This document shows positions 60,476 through 64,000 of a stretch of 64,000 nt of DNA, piece after piece. The DNA lies in NCBI RefSeq assembly GCF_036373705.1, contig NC_089851.1, positions 52,793,812 through 52,857,811 on the forward strand, given 5' to 3'. How positions within the stretch are numbered: position 1 is the stretch's first letter; every line of letters begins with the position of its first letter. The position numbers and the translations under genes were made by a program. Source of the stretch: Amia ocellicauda. Its lineage: Eukaryota > Chordata > Actinopteri > Amiiformes > Amiidae. The notes beneath the pieces were generated by a model, which searched no databases, was not told the DNA's origin, and worked only from the letters and a program-made list of their open reading frames with translations.

Positions 60476-61335
60476 GTAGATAGTAAAGACGTTAATTCCG
60501 TTCGGAACTTAAAATGGTGTCCAGACTGTTCCTATTGCACAGACCTCCTGATGTGCCTTGTCCTAATGGATAATTTCTGTAATGGATAATTTAATCGCTG
60601 GATCTATAGAGTTGAACATAAGACAACATACGGACATACGGACATACTCGGTCAGGCGCAATAGTAAAAACTAATTGGAGCTATTTGCTCCTTAGTGATA
60701 TACTTTGCTTTTCCAGCTGTAAATATATATAACACATACATCAGAAATCAACGTGATAACTATATGAAACACCAGGTATGCAACTAAATAAGCTTGAGAA
60801 GGTAAATGGAAAAATGGAGAGCAGCAGCAATCTAAAGCTACTTAAATTGTTAGATTGTGTTTTAAAGTACACAAAATGAAACTTAGAGAATAAAGTGTTT
60901 ACTACTATATTATGATATTAGAAGTATTGATGGTACTACTAATGTAATTAAATTGATACATTTCAATCAAATAAGTGTAGATGGTTTATTGAGATTGAAA
61001 TGGCTTGTTCCTTAAAATATTAGACCACAAGAGGGGGAACTTGACCTTGAATACTCTACTTACCAAAACCTTTAAGCAACAATTGTTGTCAACATGTGTC
61101 TTCATCTGATTCATATTTTTATGAGTCTGAAGCCATACATTTCTCGACTCCAAGCACCTGGAAGCCTCAAAAGTTGGGGGCCAAGCAACGAAGTTGCTGG
61201 AACCCTATTGTTAGGATTATTATTTTTCAGCAGTATCTTTTCAAAAGCCTATAGAAACCAATGCTTGATGAAAACTCATGAAACTTCATACAGTGATAGA
61301 TGGCTATGTAGTACTATGCCATATTCAATATGGAG
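60476..61335. other. Stretch with no recognised gene
   Basis: Contains the start of a medium-frequency repeat near 61,160 (GGGGGCCAAGCAACGAAGTT, then GGAACCCTATTGTTAGGATT). An open frame at 61,094-61,498 runs into that repeat and has no protein features. Confidence 0.45.
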
Positions 61336-61990
61336 GCCATATGTCACATGGTCTGGTGGCCATAGTGGCTTAAGTGACACATTTTGGAAAATATACAAAA
61401 ATCTTCTTCTCCGAAACCGCAGACGGGACAGATGTGAAACTTGGTGTGTGATGTTATGTTATGGCCTAAATTCAGATTTGTTCAAAACAAGTCAATAAGT
61501 CATATGGTTTGGCAGCCATATTGGATTGGCCAAGAATCTTCAAAGATCTTCATCTCCGAAATGGTTGGTCTGATTGATATGAAATTTTGTACACATGACC
61601 TTGGCTAGCTCCTCTATCAGATTTGTTCAAGGCAAGTTGATTGAGAAAACAAAATGGCCGCCATGAGCCAATCAAATTTCAGAGATGGTCAAGTTGCAAA
61701 TAAATGCATATGGTGCAGTATGGAACTATGTTAGAATGTATTGGACTGATTGTTACTTGACAGAATTGATCCCATAAGCAATGTGGTGGTCACTGGTCAT
61801 TATTAGTATTATTATTATTATACTTATTTTTTCTTCTCTTCCACCAGAATATGTTCAAATGCCTATAACTTTTGAACCGCAGTCAAAAAAGTCACCAGAC
61901 TTTGAATGGATGTAGGGGTCTATGGCATGGTCACTAGATCGCAAAATGGCGGCATAATGTCACATGGTTTGGTAGCCAACTTGATTGTAG
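61336..61990. repeat. Degenerate tandem repeats of about 150 bp
   Basis: Modules recur. GTCACATGGTCTGGTGGCCA (61,343), GTCATATGGTTTGGCAGCCA (61,499) and GTCACATGGTTTGGTAGCCA (about 61,959) are versions of one phrase. TCAGATTTGTTCAA appears at about 61,472 and 61,618, and CTTC(T/A)TCTCCGAAA at about 61,407 and 61,550. An ATT-rich run splits the array near 61,800-61,825. The phrases resemble a dispersed repeat seen in many aquatic animals, but I cannot name the family. Confidence 0.65.
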
Positions 61991-62104
61991 TCCAGGCAAA
62001 AAATTACAGTTTTCAAACATAGTTTTCTCAGGAACGGGAAAGATATTGTACATATTGCGCTTATGAGTAGTAATGATGGCACTTTATGTCAAAGTGTCAG
62101 GTGG

Positions 62105-62345
62105 CCCCACCCCTACCCAGAAGCCCCATGGGCTGGGAAGCCCCGCCTTACCCAGAAGCCCCACGGGCCAGGAAGCCCCTCCTTACCCTGTACCCTTTGA
62201 TCCTCTCCAGTCAGCCAACTTGTTAGGTTACAGGTTTTACCCTTTGACCCTCTCCTGTCAGCCATCTTGTTTGGATGACCGTAATCTTGTTAGGATGACA
62301 GCCATCTTGTTTGGATGACCTCCATCTTGTTAGGATGACAGGCAT
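62105..62345. repeat. Short minisatellites: 35-bp, 47-bp and about 19-bp units
   Basis: CCCAGAAGCCCCA(T/C)GGGC recurs at 62,116 and 62,151 (35-bp period). TACCCTTTGA(T/C)CCTCTCC recurs at 62,191 and 62,238 (47 bp). Then GCCATCTTGTTTGGATGACC alternates with ATCTTGTTAGGATGACA at about 19 bp from 62,263 to 62,340. This block is clearly GC-richer than its surroundings. Confidence 0.8.
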
Positions 62346-62711
62346 TTTGGAAAGGGCACAGGTCATCTTGACAAGTGTTTACTGCCATCTCACCCTGATG
62401 GTGTATGTGTGTGTGTGTGTGTAATGTTTAAGAGTTTAAACTTATTATTATTTGTGTTATGTTTTATGATTAGGTTTGTTATGATAAGTTGTTAGCAAAA
62501 TAAAATACATTAAAATAAAAAGAGAACAACAACATAAAGTTTTAATAAAAAAGTATTTTAAACTGTGTTTAGTGATGTGCGTGTGATGATTTTAGGTTAT
62601 ATATTTTATGATTATTTTTGGGGTGGTACAGTGTTGGAAAAATAAAAGAGAAAGAAAAGGTATAGACATTCAAAATATGAGACTCAGTAAAATATATTTC
62701 AATGTCAATAT
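62346..62711. other. Stretch with a (GT)n microsatellite, otherwise nothing recognised
   Basis: About nine GT units lie at 62,404-62,421. The remainder is AT-rich and may include the 3' flank of the minus-strand gene candidate. Confidence 0.5.
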
Positions 62712-62717
62712 TTTATT
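62712..62717 (-). promoter_or_regulatory. Candidate polyadenylation signal for the minus-strand gene
   Basis: AATAAA on the minus strand, about 150 bp past the stop codon of the terminal exon at 62,866. Distance and strand fit, but AATAAA is common in AT-rich DNA. Confidence 0.4.
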
Positions 62718-62865
62718 GTGACAGCTCTAAAAATGACAACAAGGCATCAAGTCAGATGTAGACAGTGAGATTAGATACTGACTCGGGTGACCAATGATCC
62801 CGCTTCCCCAACACCTACAGCAGCCAGGAAGAAACAACTGAACTGTACTGCACTAGCTACTCCCT

Positions 62866-63213
62866 CTACTTGTTTATTGGCCAGGGCAGTGACACTATTC
62901 TGTCTAGCACAGTGTAGAAATTGGGTTTGGTCATGATAGGGATAGTATTTCCAAAAGAACTCTGCAGAACTTTTTGGACAGATGTAAAAGCAGATTCACC
63001 AGGATGTGTCTCTTTATACAGCATTCTCTTGAGCACATTGGGGAGGGACGCCACTGTTTTTTCAACATCAGCAACTAGCGATTTCACATCAGAATTACCA
63101 GTATCATACAAATCACCAAACTTGTGAGCTATTAGAGTGAGGATGACATCTTCAAACATAGATTCCTCAAACATACGTAAACGTAATTCCAGGGGCCCCG
63201 GGGGTTTCTTTCT
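62866..63213 (-). CDS. Candidate terminal exon of an unknown protein gene
   Basis: On the minus strand a strong acceptor (CTATATTTTTTCAG) precedes an open frame of 115 codons plus stop. It starts RKKPPGPLELRLRMFEES and continues with FEDVILTLIAHKFGDLYD, then LPNVLKRMLYKETHPGE and IPIMTKPNFYTVLDRIV. The phase-0 acceptor matches the phase-0 donor of the exon at 63,348. The protein looks soluble and helical, with no signal peptide or membrane segment. I do not recognise the family. An ATG at 63,174 lies inside the exon and need not be the start. Confidence 0.5.
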   Translation of the reverse strand, partial: RKKPPGPLELRLRMFEESMFEDVILTLIAHKFGDLYDTGNSDVKSLVADVEKTVASLPNVLKRMLYKETHPGESAFTSVQKVLQSSFGNTIPIMTKPNFYTVLDRIVSLPWPINK

Positions 63214-63347
63214 CTGAAAAAATATAGGAATTAATATAATGTCTTATTGCACAGAAAAGCAGAGCAGGCACAAACAGTATTTTATTTATGTTTGTAAAAC
63301 ACTTGATAAGCCTTGTTTTTTATAACCTTCTCAACTATTTGCATTAC

Positions 63348-63438
63348 TTTCTCATCCACACTTTCTAACAAGTCACTAAACCATCTTGAAGGTAGAGTGC
63401 ATGTTTCAGAGAAAAGCATGCAGTAAGACAGCCCGCTA
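63348..63438 (-). CDS. Candidate internal exon upstream of the 62,866 exon
   Basis: Minus-strand acceptor CTTACCTCTTTTTACAG, then 91 nt encoding one phase base plus 30 residues (SGLSYCMLFSETCTLP, then SRWFSDLLESVDEK), then a donor AAA/GTAATG at 63,347. The 134-bp intron joins it in frame to the terminal exon, giving ESVDEK followed by RKKPPG. Earlier exons would lie beyond 63,438, possibly outside the window. The tight match of both splice sites and phase argues for a real gene or a recent relic. Confidence 0.45.
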
Positions 63439-63534
63439 CTGTAAAAAGAGGTAAGCAGACAAATAGCACAGTTAACCCCACTCCGAGTGTGCATAAAGAG
63501 ATAGACAGGTCAGGTGAACAAATACCCTGTACAG

Positions 63535-63699
63535 GCATTCAGACCTCTGATGATTCTAGGGCCCTGTTGTTTAGTAAAATATGTCACATTTGTTGGCAAC
63601 TGGTAGAAGATTTACACAGAGCTCATAGAAAAATACATGTTTTGACAAATGTGTTAAAACAAAAAGGGTATAACATCGAGTTTGCTGAATCGTCACACT
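63535..63699 (+). CDS. Candidate exon on the plus strand, unknown protein
   Basis: A possible acceptor ATACCCTGTACAG is followed by an open frame with RALLFSKICHICWQLVEDLH and then KIHVLTNVLKQKGYNIEF, ending at CACACT/GTGAGTG, a near-consensus donor at 63,700. A Cys-x-x-Cys (CHIC) is present. The frame is open from an ATG at 63,489 to a stop just past the donor at 63,705. Family not recognised. It would run opposite to the exon pair at 62,866-63,438. Confidence 0.35.
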
Positions 63700-63726
63700 G
63701 TGAGTGAAAACCGCAATTAACAAATA

Positions 63727-63888
63727 ATGAAACAAGTAAGACACAAAGACACTCGGTCTGCACGTATCACGGCAGTACTGATAAAGAATATTAATGTAGC
63801 CAAAAGAATGCTGCGTAGGCTTAAATCTAGAATGGATGTGTCACAATTAGCAGGATCACAGACACCATTACAGCACAGTGGCGGTTGA
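63727..63888 (+). CDS. Small basic open frame (53 aa), unknown
   Basis: ATG to TGA. The residues include MKQVRHKDTRSARITAVLIK and then VAKRMLRRLKSRMDVSQL, and the frame is rich in Arg and Lys. Its last bases overlap the next open frame. No family recognised. It may be a real short gene, part of an exon, or chance. Confidence 0.25.
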   Translation: MKQVRHKDTRSARITAVLIKNINVAKRMLRRLKSRMDVSQLAGSQTPLQHSGG

Positions 63889-64000
63889 TGACCACCCAGC
63901 AAACTTGGAAATTCAGGAATATATTGATTTGATTGTGTCTGATGAATTAGCATTAGAAGCTGATAATAATAACCAACCAGACTTGGAAATTCAGGAATAT
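63884..64000 (+). CDS. Acidic open frame with an internal repeat, cut by the window end
   Basis: Thirty-nine codons are open to the last base, with NLEIQEYIDLIVSDELALEA and then DLEIQEY. The phrase LEIQEY recurs exactly 26 residues (78 bp) apart, at 63,903 and 63,981, in frame. The start is not determined; an acceptor such as CATTACAG upstream is possible. It overlaps the end of the small basic frame in another reading frame. Confidence 0.3.

Noticed and set aside
61094-61498. Plus-strand 134-codon frame
   Set aside because: Most of it lies in dispersed repeat sequence whose other copies are not open in this frame.
62073-62318. Plus-strand 81-codon frame rich in Pro
   Set aside because: It reads across the 35-bp and 47-bp minisatellites.
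51203-64000. LTR retrotransposon or other virus-like element
   Set aside because: No long direct terminal repeats, primer-binding site or gag/pol/env-like frames were recognised. The packed frames after 63,489 could not be tied to any such family.

Overview
The window looks like nuclear DNA of a ray-finned fish. The evidence is eukaryotic tRNA genes with intact A and B boxes, several Tc1/mariner families of fish type, a fish-type SINE ending in a TGGATGGA tail, an L2-type 3' tail, and GATA/CTAT microsatellites. The species cannot be told from the sequence. No complete protein-coding gene was found.

Positions 1-50,312 are almost entirely one tandem array. The monomer is about 138-146 bp: two conserved blocks (about 55 and 63 bp) around a variable (CCAT)n(CTAT)n core, roughly 335-340 copies by length. 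The monomers form higher-order blocks. Two variant monomers keep a spacing of exactly 310 bp in five separate places.

Three tRNA islands sit in or at the edge of the array: 1,839-3,173, 8,669-9,993 and 50,313-51,201. They carry 11 tRNA genes: Asn(GTT) on +, Thr(TGT) on - and Thr(AGT) on -. Islands 1 and 2 are near-identical copies about 6.83 kb apart and have a four-gene layout. Island 3 has three genes and a spacer the others lack, so it looks closest to the ancestral order. Islands 1 and 2 appear to derive from that order by a crossover between the two tRNA-Thr genes plus capture of a partial satellite monomer.

The array stops at about 51,212, fused to a 5'-truncated Tc1/mariner transposase whose catalytic spacing is DD36E. 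From there to about 62.7 kb the DNA is AT-rich and full of old transposons: a palindromic element split by a SINE, a rearranged Tc1 with its halves in opposite orientation, the end of another Tc1 with a LINE fragment beside it, an L2-type tail, hAT-like and Tc1-like ends, degenerate ~150-bp repeats and short minisatellites.

The last kilobase is the best candidate for genes. A minus-strand pair of exons (63,438-63,348 and 63,213-62,866) has good splice sites, keeps phase, and is followed by a stop and an AATAAA signal. Plus-strand exon-like frames run from 63,535 to the window end and include an in-frame 78-bp repeat. I recognise none of these proteins. Two more exon-like segments lie at 52,459-52,638 and 55,801-55,984.
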